Shown here: positions 53,759 to 62,028 of the stretch, in pieces
Numbering within the stretch: the first letter of the stretch is position 1
How the letters are laid out: every line of letters begins with the position of its first letter
Assembly: GCA_942493375.1 (NCBI GenBank)
Contig: OW818698.1
Span: forward strand, 3,596,001-3,660,000
DNA: 64,000 bases
Reading direction: 5' to 3'
Source of the DNA: G942493375 sp942493375
GTDB lineage: Bacteria > Armatimonadota > UBA5829
Notes under the pieces: model-generated
What the model was told of the DNA's origin: nothing
The model's database searches: none
The model's input: only the letters and a program-made list of their open reading frames with translations
Made by a program: the position numbers and the translations under genes

Positions 53759-56080
53759 TTGAGAGTGCCTGGTCTATTTCTTTTAGTTGCTATACTTTTA
53801 TGCTCAACGATCGCTGTTGCAGCTCCGAAAGCAGCTGTTATTTACAGCTCATGGGGTGGTAGCTCATTCCAAAATGAGTTCGATGACGCTGTGAAAAACC
53901 TCGGATGGGGACTTGAGAAGTATGAGAATATCAAAATCCCGGAATTAGCCGGAAAATTAGGTGAGTTTAGTGTTATCATATCCACCAGCACCGGCAATTA
54001 TGAGCACATACAGGATATGGGGTTATATAAGGATCAGTGGCTAAGCTTCTTGAACAAAGGTGGGATACTGCTGGTTGTAGACGCAAACTATGAATCAGTC
54101 CTGAACTCATGGGTTAACAAGTTCGGCGATGATTACGTTCTTACTACCTCCGGATGTGCTCCATTTACCGGAAAAAACGAAGGGAACAGCGAAGTAAAAT
54201 TTGATACTAAGTCCCCGATTCTAACTGTGCCGAATGACTTACGAAGTGATTTCGTACGTGAAGGCGGGATATGGTCGCATCTTGAGAGTTGGCCTGCCGG
54301 CTGGACAAGTATAATTACATGCGCCGACAGCAAGAGTCTTTTCCTTTACAAACGAGTTGGTAAAGGCCTGGTAGCTGTTACCAGTTATGCTTCATTCCAG
54401 GGAATTGAAAGCAAGGTACTGTCTGAGAAACTCTTGAACAACCTGCTGATGTTCACTCAGAGTTCTGCTTCAGGTATCGAAATCGTATCCTCCAGTTTTC
54501 CGGAAGCTGTTCCGGGTGTGCATAAGGGAAGTATTATTGTGCACAACACATCCGGAATTACCAAAGATATCAGCGTCCGTTTGAGCTCTGAACCCAATGG
54601 AGCAATTGCCGGTGTTCAATCGACACCTGTTCAAGTGGCCCCAGGAAAAAATGCAAAAATTCCATTTGGTATAGATGTAAAGTCACGGGGCAGTATCACC
54701 TTGACTGTGGATATTTTGACTGATGGACAGAGCCCGATCAACCTCGTTCGTAAGTTTGACGTGCCTGAGATGATGGTTTTTAAGACCAAAAACCGCCACC
54801 TATTCAATCCGGAGTCAGTAGCGTTTACTAGCATACTTGCACCGGATTCTGAGATATCTCTGAAAAATTGCATTCTGGAGATCACTATAAATGGAAAGAA
54901 GATGCAGTCTATTAAATCTCCTAAGCAATCAGCCACCTATAATGTAAAAACTGCAGGCCTCGCGTATGGATTGCATAAAGCTGAAGGTCGATTAACACAC
55001 AATGGAACTGTCATTGCAAATAGGGACACCGAGTTTGTTTTGAACAAGGAAGCCAAGATCCATTCCCGTGCTGATGGAACACTTCTTATTGATGGCAAGC
55101 CTGAGTTCCCGTTTGGGTGGTATCACGTATCCTGGGCAACCAGCCTGCAGGACAGACTTGATTTTATAAAGAGCATCGGTGAAGCCGGTTTCAATGTCGC
55201 ACATCTCAGCTGCACAAAACCCGAAGACTGGAAAGCAGTCCTGGATCAGTCTGAAAAGGTTGGCGTGAAAGTCATTACCGAATATGGCGGTGATTATCCG
55301 GCGTTGATCAATACTTATAAGGAACATCCTGCTGTTATGGCTTGGAACCCGGGTGATGAACCTGATGGACAGGGAATATCTCCGGATGAAATGCTTCGAC
55401 GTGCTAACAGCTTTAGAGATATAGACCCCAATCATCCGGCCTATATGGTATTGTGCGTTCCTCCTACATATGCCAAATATGCAGGAAGCGCCGATATCAT
55501 CGCACCGGATGTTTATCCAATCCCGCACGGCAAGATCAGGGATGTATACACATTCCTGCTATCCGCTCGAACTGAAGCTTCTAAAAATGACAGACCAATA
55601 TGGGCCGTTGTGCAATGCTTCGGATATGCAGCGGCGAATACATGGCGCGTTCCAACCGTTGATGAATGCCGAAATATGACCTACCAGGCATTATTAGCAG
55701 GCGCCAAAGGCATAATTTACTACACATATCTGGACAGTGGATTCGAAGTCCGCAAGTTCCCCGAGCTTTGGCAGGGGATGAAAGACCTGGTCCCTGAGAT
55801 CAACAAAATGAAACCTTTCCTGATGTCAGGCTTGCCTGTTGCAATAAAGACAACCTCAGATGACATTCTGGCAGGTGTATGGAAATCTCAGAAAGACCAT
55901 ATGCTTATAGTGGCAAATACTAGTTCAACCTATACTCTGGAAGTAAAAATCTCATTACCCGCCGGAGCATCCAAGACCTGGAAAGCAGTCCTTTCAAGGG
56001 ATTCCGCAGACCTTACAGTAAGTGGAAACAAACTAACCGGAAAACTGCGGCCTTTAGGTGCTGCAGTTTTTAGTTATTGA
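53759..56080 (+). CDS. Large secreted protein, glycosidase-like TIM barrel
   Basis: The 773-residue protein starts at TTG 53759, six bases after GGGGG, and has a signal peptide (VPGLFLLVAILLCSTIAVAA). Residues 22-230 resemble a ThuA/GATase1-like fold (KAAVIYSSWGG, GKGLVAVTSY). Residues 240-420 are beta-sandwich. Residues 430-690 form a TIM barrel with a GH2/GH42-like segment AWNPGDEPDG, whose Glu could be catalytic, and a C-terminal beta domain follows. I cannot assign a family. It is probably an extracellular or periplasmic glycan-active protein. Confidence 0.7.
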   Translation: MRVPGLFLLVAILLCSTIAVAAPKAAVIYSSWGGSSFQNEFDDAVKNLGWGLEKYENIKIPELAGKLGEFSVIISTSTGNYEHIQDMGLYKDQWLSFLNKGGILLVVDANYESVLNSWVNKFGDDYVLTTSGCAPFTGKNEGNSEVKFDTKSPILTVPNDLRSDFVREGGIWSHLESWPAGWTSIITCADSKSLFLYKRVGKGLVAVTSYASFQGIESKVLSEKLLNNLLMFTQSSASGIEIVSSSFPEAVPGVHKGSIIVHNTSGITKDISVRLSSEPNGAIAGVQSTPVQVAPGKNAKIPFGIDVKSRGSITLTVDILTDGQSPINLVRKFDVPEMMVFKTKNRHLFNPESVAFTSILAPDSEISLKNCILEITINGKKMQSIKSPKQSATYNVKTAGLAYGLHKAEGRLTHNGTVIANRDTEFVLNKEAKIHSRADGTLLIDGKPEFPFGWYHVSWATSLQDRLDFIKSIGEAGFNVAHLSCTKPEDWKAVLDQSEKVGVKVITEYGGDYPALINTYKEHPAVMAWNPGDEPDGQGISPDEMLRRANSFRDIDPNHPAYMVLCVPPTYAKYAGSADIIAPDVYPIPHGKIRDVYTFLLSARTEASKNDRPIWAVVQCFGYAAANTWRVPTVDECRNMTYQALLAGAKGIIYYTYLDSGFEVRKFPELWQGMKDLVPEINKMKPFLMSGLPVAIKTTSDDILAGVWKSQKDHMLIVANTSSTYTLEVKISLPAGASKTWKAVLSRDSADLTVSGNKLTGKLRPLGAAVFSY

Positions 56081-56110
56081 GATTAGGAAATAATAGAATA
56101 GGATCGAGTT

Positions 56111-56142
56111 AAAAAGTAGGGCGGATATCCGCCCTACTTTTT
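56111..56142. terminator. Perfect 32-bp bidirectional terminator
   Basis: AAAAAGTAGGGCGGAT followed directly by its exact reverse complement, giving A5 and T5 tails on both sides of a GC-rich stem. It separates the convergent genes ending at 56080 and 56146. Confidence 0.9.
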
Positions 56143-56145
56143 ATA

Positions 56146-58110
56146 CTACTTTACAGCTGCGATAGCATCCTGTACTGTTTTCAAATAAGGCAGGTGTATA
56201 GTCCAGTCATCTGCTTTGGTCTCTCCATCGGCATCAGCTGTTACTTTGAAGGTGTACTGTATACCTCCAGTGTCCTCAATACACTGCAGGTCGCCTTTCT
56301 TGGCCATTATGTATGTCGCCTTGATCATTGCCTGGTTTTCAAGGTTTCCAAGCTCTGTAGCCCCATACCAGGGCATTCTCAAGCCATATCCGAACATGTC
56401 TTTATAATACTGGCGCTGATCCCTGTTTAGCATTGAGGTATCGAGTCCATCCTCAGAGAACAGTAACCTTTTCTGCATTGGGTTTAGCTGTAGATAAAAA
56501 CGCATCAGGCCTTCACTGTTCCAGGGCTCCCACCAGATGCCTACTGACTCACTGAGCAGTTTATCACTGCTGATATTCTCTTCTGTCTGTTCCGAACTTA
56601 AGGTAATGATTTGTGCATAAGTATCAAGCGGCAGTATCTCGCTGGTTTTTGCGATATTTCGCCACTCTTCTACAAGTTCATCTGGTATCTGTGAGGTTCT
56701 TCTTCTGAACCAGTCTCGTCTTCGTATTTCAAGAACAGAGCCATGCTTTTCGCAGTTGCACAAATAACTCTTGCACATTTTTGCAAGAACCCTGGAGGCC
56801 TGTTCTTTGGTACCTGGCTTGTTATCACCCATTACTACTGCAAAACTATCAGACACAACATTCAGATTAGTCCCACTTGAAATGATTTTTTGCAGCGCCT
56901 GATAAGAGAGTCTTGAGTATGCTCCATCCCCCATGACCTTTGCAGCATCCTCAATCGACTTCGACAATTCGGCTGACAACTGCGCATCTATTATCTTATC
57001 CAGTTCCTTGCCTTTGGGATAATCATCGATTGGATCTAGCATAAAATAGTAGTCAACATCCCTATCGTCACTTTCATATTTCTCGTAAAACTTCGATATT
57101 GTATCCTGAAAGTATTCTTTTCCACCTTTATCCATTGCGCTTGCTGCAATAACTGCAGAGGATTTTGCTTTTGCTTCATCTGATTCAGGATATTGGAGAT
57201 ATCCGGCTTTATGATGGAAAGCACGGCCATTGATGTGCACCGGGCTCCCGATCCCTCCAAATCTATTCATCTGGTTACGCTGGGCAAATTCCCATGGTCG
57301 GGTTTGGAAATCGCATTGAATAGCACATCCTGGCATCCATTTCTCTATGTCGTCAGGGAAAGGATCTCTATTGTTCTGGATGGTGTCATATTTAGCATAC
57401 TCCCGCATCACATCACAGTACATCGCCTGAGTAGACTTTGATAGCGTACTGTAGGATATCTGCACATCGTGATCACCGTTCACTGCCATATCCTTTAACC
57501 CAGGAACCTCCCTGAATAATTGAATCACCAATTCAGCAAACCCGGTCTCTGCACACATATACAGATATGGTTCATCCTTTTTTAGCTTTGCTATATCCTT
57601 GTCAGACATTTTGGATATTGATTCAAATTTATTGATCAGATCAGTTCTGCGCTTTCGAACTGCTTCCGCCAGTTCGTTTGCACGTTTGTCTGCTTCAGCC
57701 TGCATTTTTGCCAGAAGTTTTCTGTCTAGATTTAGTGTATAGGTGCTGGAAGTCTTTTCTCCTTTTTGAGTCCACTTGAACTTCATTACACGGGAGATCG
57801 AATCCATCAACTCCCCAAGGGCAATACCCTTCACATAGACATTCATGCGACGGTCTCTTACCTGCCAGTCCTGGTTGCTGTATCCAGCGTGGAGTTCAAC
57901 CCCGGTCTGCTTGGTCAGGTCCGCTATTATTGTCTTGAGAGGTGTATGCCAAGCTTCGTAATCAATTTTTTGAGCCAGACGCGAATCGGGATCCTTGTCC
58001 GCAATATAGGTCCAGGGGATCTGTTCAAGGATGACTTTCTGCGAATAGCATGCGTTACTGCACATGAGCATAAGAAGAATAATGCTAATTAGGTACTGCA
58101 GATACTTCAT
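56146..58110 (-). CDS. Secreted protein with STN-like N-terminal domain
   Basis: The ATG at 58110 follows AAGGG by about ten bases and gives a signal peptide (KYLQYLISIILLMLMCSNACYSQ); a TTG at 58128 is less likely. The 654-residue protein has an STN/secretin-type short domain at residues 50-115 (LKTIIADLTKQTGVELHAG, IALGELMDSISRVMKFKW). A charged helix (135-170) and a long region I do not recognise follow. It ends in a beta segment (GIQYTFKVTADADG). STN domains occur in outer-membrane signalling and secretion proteins; here it may bind another envelope protein. A small TPR protein gene lies 24 nt upstream. Confidence 0.65.
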   Translation of the reverse strand: MKYLQYLISIILLMLMCSNACYSQKVILEQIPWTYIADKDPDSRLAQKIDYEAWHTPLKTIIADLTKQTGVELHAGYSNQDWQVRDRRMNVYVKGIALGELMDSISRVMKFKWTQKGEKTSSTYTLNLDRKLLAKMQAEADKRANELAEAVRKRRTDLINKFESISKMSDKDIAKLKKDEPYLYMCAETGFAELVIQLFREVPGLKDMAVNGDHDVQISYSTLSKSTQAMYCDVMREYAKYDTIQNNRDPFPDDIEKWMPGCAIQCDFQTRPWEFAQRNQMNRFGGIGSPVHINGRAFHHKAGYLQYPESDEAKAKSSAVIAASAMDKGGKEYFQDTISKFYEKYESDDRDVDYYFMLDPIDDYPKGKELDKIIDAQLSAELSKSIEDAAKVMGDGAYSRLSYQALQKIISSGTNLNVVSDSFAVVMGDNKPGTKEQASRVLAKMCKSYLCNCEKHGSVLEIRRRDWFRRRTSQIPDELVEEWRNIAKTSEILPLDTYAQIITLSSEQTEENISSDKLLSESVGIWWEPWNSEGLMRFYLQLNPMQKRLLFSEDGLDTSMLNRDQRQYYKDMFGYGLRMPWYGATELGNLENQAMIKATYIMAKKGDLQCIEDTGGIQYTFKVTADADGETKADDWTIHLPYLKTVQDAIAAVK

Positions 58111-58134
58111 CGGATTATATCCCTTCAAAAAGAC

Positions 58135-58359
58135 TTACAAGTTGTGAGTGCTATTACCAGGCTGCATTTCGGTGAGTGTGCGGAAATGGGAAATGGCTGT
58201 CGTATAGTCTCCCATGTGATAACTTATCATCGCCAATAGTTTCCGCCCCTCCATATTCAGAGGATCTGAAGCAACAGACTCGGCCAGAAACGAACGAGCT
58301 TCCTGAAATTTGTCCTGCTGCAATAAACTCATAGCCTGTAATACTGTATTATTCATCAT
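58135..58359 (-). CDS. Small TPR-repeat protein
   Basis: The 74-residue protein is two tetratricopeptide-like units (LLQQDKFQEARSFLAESVASDP and LLAMISYHMGDYTTAISHF). AGGTG is seven bases before the ATG at 58359, and a second ATG follows at once. It is likely a protein-interaction module for the secreted STN-like protein encoded downstream. No signal peptide is visible. Confidence 0.7.
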   Translation of the reverse strand: MMNNTVLQAMSLLQQDKFQEARSFLAESVASDPLNMEGRKLLAMISYHMGDYTTAISHFRTLTEMQPGNSTHNL

Positions 58360-58663
58360 GCGTATTCACCTATACAGGTAACCAACAAACAATTGTTATA
58401 TAATACGCCAGCAGATCCAATATTCCTCCATACTGCAGTGTATTATTTGCGATACTATGACAAATAGATATTCAACGAAGTGTTTAACCCGCATTATCAT
58501 AACTAACACAGCTTTTGTCCATACTGCTGGACAAAAGCGAAGCGTGGTGAATTTAGCGAATTAGAACTTTTAGCAGATAATTGGAAGGGATTATGAAAAT
58601 AGTTTACAAGGATTATATTTGGCATGAAATAGCTGAGCTACCGAGTACAGCGTTATTGCGGAA
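58360..58663. other. Gap with a family B repeat and no gene
   Basis: The region contains the repeat at 58484-58562 and AT-rich sequence. A 65-codon plus-strand frame at 58581-58778 overlaps the deacetylase gene and is not credited. Confidence 0.5.
58484..58562. repeat. Palindromic intergenic repeat, family B
   Basis: The core stem is GCTTTTGTCC (58511-58520) with GGACAAAAGC (58529-58538), perfect over 10 bp and nearly identical to the core of the copy at 35274. Outer arms start TAACCCGCATTATCA and are less well conserved. Confidence 0.65.
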
Positions 58664-59539
58664 TCAGAGCGTGGATTTAACGATTCCCATATGCCTACAG
58701 ACTACACCACTGTTCACTTTTCGCTTAAAATCAACTAACGTAGTTCTGCCGTGTACTCTGATTCTGGGAAGTAAATAAGGATTATCATTTGGCATTACAG
58801 GACCGCCACCTTTCTTCCAACCTGCTTCGTAGCCGCAATTCGGTAGAGCGGCAACTACTGTGTCATTGAACTCACCTGATGGATAGGCCAAAGAGGTGAC
58901 ATGAGAGTTCAATGTAGTCTCTATAATCTGCTTTGATGCCTGCAATTCATAATCCAGTGCCGATTGAGACAATGTGGTAAGATCATAGTGATGCACGGTA
59001 TGAGATTCCAGGCTGGCAGCACCACTCATCATTACTTTACAGTCATCCCAAGTTACGTGGTTAGTATCTCCAATTACTGATGTAACGAGAAAAACGGTAG
59101 CAGGAAAACCATACTTGCGGAGTATTGGAAAAGCTACCTCAAAATTGTCCTTGTAACCATCATCCAGAGTCAATGCTACAGCTTTCTCCGGCAGCATAGT
59201 ATGATTTCGGACTGCATCCAGGACCTGCATTATGCTGAGGACAGCAAATCCATTGTCGTGCAGAAAACGCATCTGTTGATCGAAGTCATCAGGATCAACT
59301 GTCAGATCCCGCATTAGCGGACTGGAAGCTTCCTTGGTTGTCAGCCTCTGAACCCGGTGATACATAAGGACTGGGACGGCAAAATCCCTGGTTGGGGATA
59401 TCCATCGAAATGTTTTTTTAGATTGGTAATGAATCGATGTAACAGGGGAAGTATGCATTACATTTCGAAATACGAGGGCAGATATTGTAACGACAGCAAA
59501 CAACAACACAACTACAGTGGCTGACTGTTTCCATTTCAT
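58664..59539 (-). CDS. Membrane-anchored polysaccharide deacetylase
   Basis: ATG 59539 with GGTG six bases upstream gives 291 residues. An N-terminal helix (residues 6-26) anchors or exports the protein. The NodB-type domain shows TLDDGYKDN (metal-site Asp pair), SHTVHHYDL (metal-site His), AYPSGEF and LPRIRVHG. Such enzymes remove acetyl groups from N-acetylglucosamine-containing polymers such as peptidoglycan or exopolysaccharide. The gene is convergent with no neighbour in the same direction except argJ, 78 nt upstream. Confidence 0.88.
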   Translation of the reverse strand: MKWKQSATVVVLLFAVVTISALVFRNVMHTSPVTSIHYQSKKTFRWISPTRDFAVPVLMYHRVQRLTTKEASSPLMRDLTVDPDDFDQQMRFLHDNGFAVLSIMQVLDAVRNHTMLPEKAVALTLDDGYKDNFEVAFPILRKYGFPATVFLVTSVIGDTNHVTWDDCKVMMSGAASLESHTVHHYDLTTLSQSALDYELQASKQIIETTLNSHVTSLAYPSGEFNDTVVAALPNCGYEAGWKKGGGPVMPNDNPYLLPRIRVHGRTTLVDFKRKVNSGVVCRHMGIVKSTL

Positions 59540-59617
59540 TGTAACACCGCCAAACACGGAAACCCTACAGTGCAGTAAAACATAGGGAGCACTCACATGA
59601 GCTCCCAGATTTACATC

Positions 59618-60817
59618 TCAGGTGTGATATTCAGCATTGATTTTCACATAGTCATATGAAAAATCACAGGTAAAAGCAGTGGCTTGCGCTTTACCCAGTC
59701 CTAGATCAATAGTAATAGTCAGTTCCTTTTCAAGCATAGGCTTTCTAGCCTCATCCGCACTGACTTGCAAAGGCTCTCCATTTTCGACTATCTTCACATC
59801 CCCAAAGTACAGAGACGTTGACTCGGGAATAATCCTGGCTTCACTTCGTCCTGCTGCACACAGAACTCTACCCCAGTTGGGGTCCTGTCCAAAAATGGCA
59901 GTCTTTACTAAGGGAGAGTTAGCAACGGTCATAGCTGCAGACTTTGCATCAGCATAGGACTCTGCATTAATAACCCGGACTTCCACATATTTAGTAGCAC
60001 CTTCACCATCTGCAGCAACTTGCTTTGCCAAATCAGTAAGTATGAAGCTAAGTCCCAGTTCGAACAACTCACCAAGTTCAGTGCCAGCAGCAACCTTCTC
60101 ACATTTAGCGCGTCCGTTTGCCAGAAGCAGAACTTGATCATTCGTACTCATATCTCCATCAACCGTCAATGAGTTGAAACTGGTCTCAACACTGTCTGAC
60201 AACATCCTTTGAAGATCGCTGTGATCAATAGAAGCATCCGTCATAACAAAGCATAGCATGGTCGCCATATTGGGGCAGATCATTCCGGAGCCCTTGCACA
60301 TTCCGGCCAGCTTGATCCTGTTACCTGCAAACTCAACTTCATAAGAAGAGACCTTAGTCACAGTATCGGTTGTGATAATAGCATTTGATGCTGCCACCAG
60401 ACTGTCGTGGGAAAGGTTCTTCCAGGATTCATGAATTCCGGCTTCGATCTTATCCATGGGCAGTGGCTGCCCGATTATCCCGGTTGAGGCATTCATTACC
60501 AAATCCCCGGAAATATTCGCAAGCTCTCCAACTAATGCACAGGCTCTGTTTGCATCAACAATACCCTGGGCACCGGTGCAGGCATTTGCATTGCCGCTGT
60601 TGACCACAACTGCCCTGGTTTTACCCGACGCGACTTTCTCTTTGTTTATAATGACCGAAGCTGCTTTGAAAGCATTTTTTGTGAAAACGCCGGCAACCGT
60701 ACACTCATCCTCTGAATATATAAGGGCCATATCCAGCCCTTTCTCTTTTATCCCACACCGAACTCCTGAAGCCAGAAAGCCGACAGGTAGTTGGTGCTCA
60801 TTAGAACACTTAGTCAT
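59618..60817 (-). CDS. argJ: Glutamate N-acetyltransferase / ornithine acetyltransferase
   Basis: The 399-residue ArgJ transfers acetyl from N-acetylornithine to glutamate, recycling the acetyl group in arginine synthesis. Visible signatures are VFTKNAFKAA, VNSGNANACTG, ASTGIIGQPLP and the self-cleavage site KGSGMICPNMATML, in which the Thr becomes the nucleophile. The protein is made as one chain and cut into two subunits. GGAGAT precedes the ATG. It follows argC by 16 nt and is cotranscribed. Confidence 0.95.
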   Translation of the reverse strand: MTKCSNEHQLPVGFLASGVRCGIKEKGLDMALIYSEDECTVAGVFTKNAFKAASVIINKEKVASGKTRAVVVNSGNANACTGAQGIVDANRACALVGELANISGDLVMNASTGIIGQPLPMDKIEAGIHESWKNLSHDSLVAASNAIITTDTVTKVSSYEVEFAGNRIKLAGMCKGSGMICPNMATMLCFVMTDASIDHSDLQRMLSDSVETSFNSLTVDGDMSTNDQVLLLANGRAKCEKVAAGTELGELFELGLSFILTDLAKQVAADGEGATKYVEVRVINAESYADAKSAAMTVANSPLVKTAIFGQDPNWGRVLCAAGRSEARIIPESTSLYFGDVKIVENGEPLQVSADEARKPMLEKELTITIDLGLGKAQATAFTCDFSYDYVKINAEYHT

Positions 60818-60833
60818 AACATATCTCCAATTT

Positions 60834-61886
60834 TTATGGGAAAACTGCGGGCATCATCAACCCGGTTGTTTCCTCGTATCCACACATCAGATTCATATTC
60901 TGCACAGCCTGCCCTGCCGCGCCTTTACCCATATTGTCAATAGTACTCGTCACAATGATTCGTCTGGTCCTTTGATCGACTACAACCCCTATATGGCAGA
61001 AATTGGATCCCGCAACATTCTTGCTGCAAGGCTGTTGGCCATCAGGAAGCACTTGGACAAATGGTTTGCCCTCGTAGAACTCAGCAAATTGCTTACACAT
61101 CTCTGAAGTACCCGGTAAAGATTTTGCCGGCAGAGCTGTCGCATAAGCCGTAGTAAGTATACCCCTGTTCATTGGCACCAGGTGCGGAGTGAAGTTTATC
61201 ATCACATCACTCTTAGCCAATACCGAAAGCTCCTGCTCAATCTCCGGGGTATGCCGATGTGTAGCTACTGCGTATGCTTTGAATCCCTCATTTATCTCGC
61301 AAAACAGTCCTGATGTTGAAGCTTTTGATCTACCAGCCCCGGACACACCAGATTTTGAGTCAATAATAACTGACCTTATATCAATAAGCCCCATACTCAT
61401 CAGGGGAGCAAGCGCAAGTACCGCGCTGGTTGCGTAGCAACCCGGGTTGGCTACAATTCGTGCCTTGGATATCTCTTTAGCGTGAAGTTCACTGATTCCA
61501 TAGACCGCTTCAGCTAGTGTATGTGTGGCAGTGTGCTCCATGCCATAGAAGAACCGATACACTTCCGGGTCTTTCAACCTAAAATCCGCAGGTACATCCA
61601 CAACTCGCTTACCGGCTATCAGGAGCTCAGGTACGATTACCATACCAGCTCCATTACCCTGAGCAGTAAAAAAGAAATCCGCTTTTTCAGAAGCAACATC
61701 CAGATCGAACTTCTCACAGAGTGGCAGGTTTATACCAAGCATACTCCCAAAGGCATCGCTAAGAGGTCTATCGCTGTACGTGTCAGAGGCCAAATATGTG
61801 ATCTCGACCTCCGGATGACCCAGCAAATACCTAACAAGTTCAGCTCCAGCATAACCGGACGCACCAACAATTCCTACATTCAGCAT
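60834..61886 (-). CDS. argC: N-acetyl-gamma-glutamyl-phosphate reductase
   Basis: The ATG at 61886 (MLNVGIVGASGYAG) has GGAG eight bases upstream and starts the NADP site at the expected place; the longer open frame crosses into the argS region and is artefactual. The 350-residue product has GASGYAGAEL, the catalytic Cys in NPGCYATSA, SGVSGAGR and a late His motif (THRHTPE). It reduces N-acetylglutamyl phosphate to the semialdehyde. First gene of argC-argJ. Confidence 0.95.
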   Translation of the reverse strand: MLNVGIVGASGYAGAELVRYLLGHPEVEITYLASDTYSDRPLSDAFGSMLGINLPLCEKFDLDVASEKADFFFTAQGNGAGMVIVPELLIAGKRVVDVPADFRLKDPEVYRFFYGMEHTATHTLAEAVYGISELHAKEISKARIVANPGCYATSAVLALAPLMSMGLIDIRSVIIDSKSGVSGAGRSKASTSGLFCEINEGFKAYAVATHRHTPEIEQELSVLAKSDVMINFTPHLVPMNRGILTTAYATALPAKSLPGTSEMCKQFAEFYEGKPFVQVLPDGQQPCSKNVAGSNFCHIGVVVDQRTRRIIVTSTIDNMGKGAAGQAVQNMNLMCGYEETTGLMMPAVFP

Positions 61887-61917
61887 TTTAACAGCTCCAG
61901 GGATTTCATTGATCTTC

Positions 61918-61993
61918 ATTATACCAGTGCCACAAATAGCACGCCAACTACCCATCATAACAGGAATGCCATTTACAGTTAATCTGGTATAAT
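61918..61993. promoter_or_regulatory. Mirrored divergent promoters of argC and argS
   Basis: ATTATACCAG (61918-61927) and CTGGTATAAT (61984-61993) are exact inverted copies, each providing a TATAAT -10 for the gene on its side: argC on minus, argS on plus. The -35 regions are weak. The 10-bp match extends past the -10 by TGG, so a shared regulator binding both is possible. Confidence 0.55.
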
Positions 61994-62028
61994 AGAGCGA
62001 TATTTCATGCATGAAAGGAACCTCCAAG

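Noticed and set aside
58581..58778. Plus-strand open frame of 65 codons
   Set aside because: It overlaps the 3' end of the deacetylase gene on the opposite strand for 115 nt and resembles nothing known.
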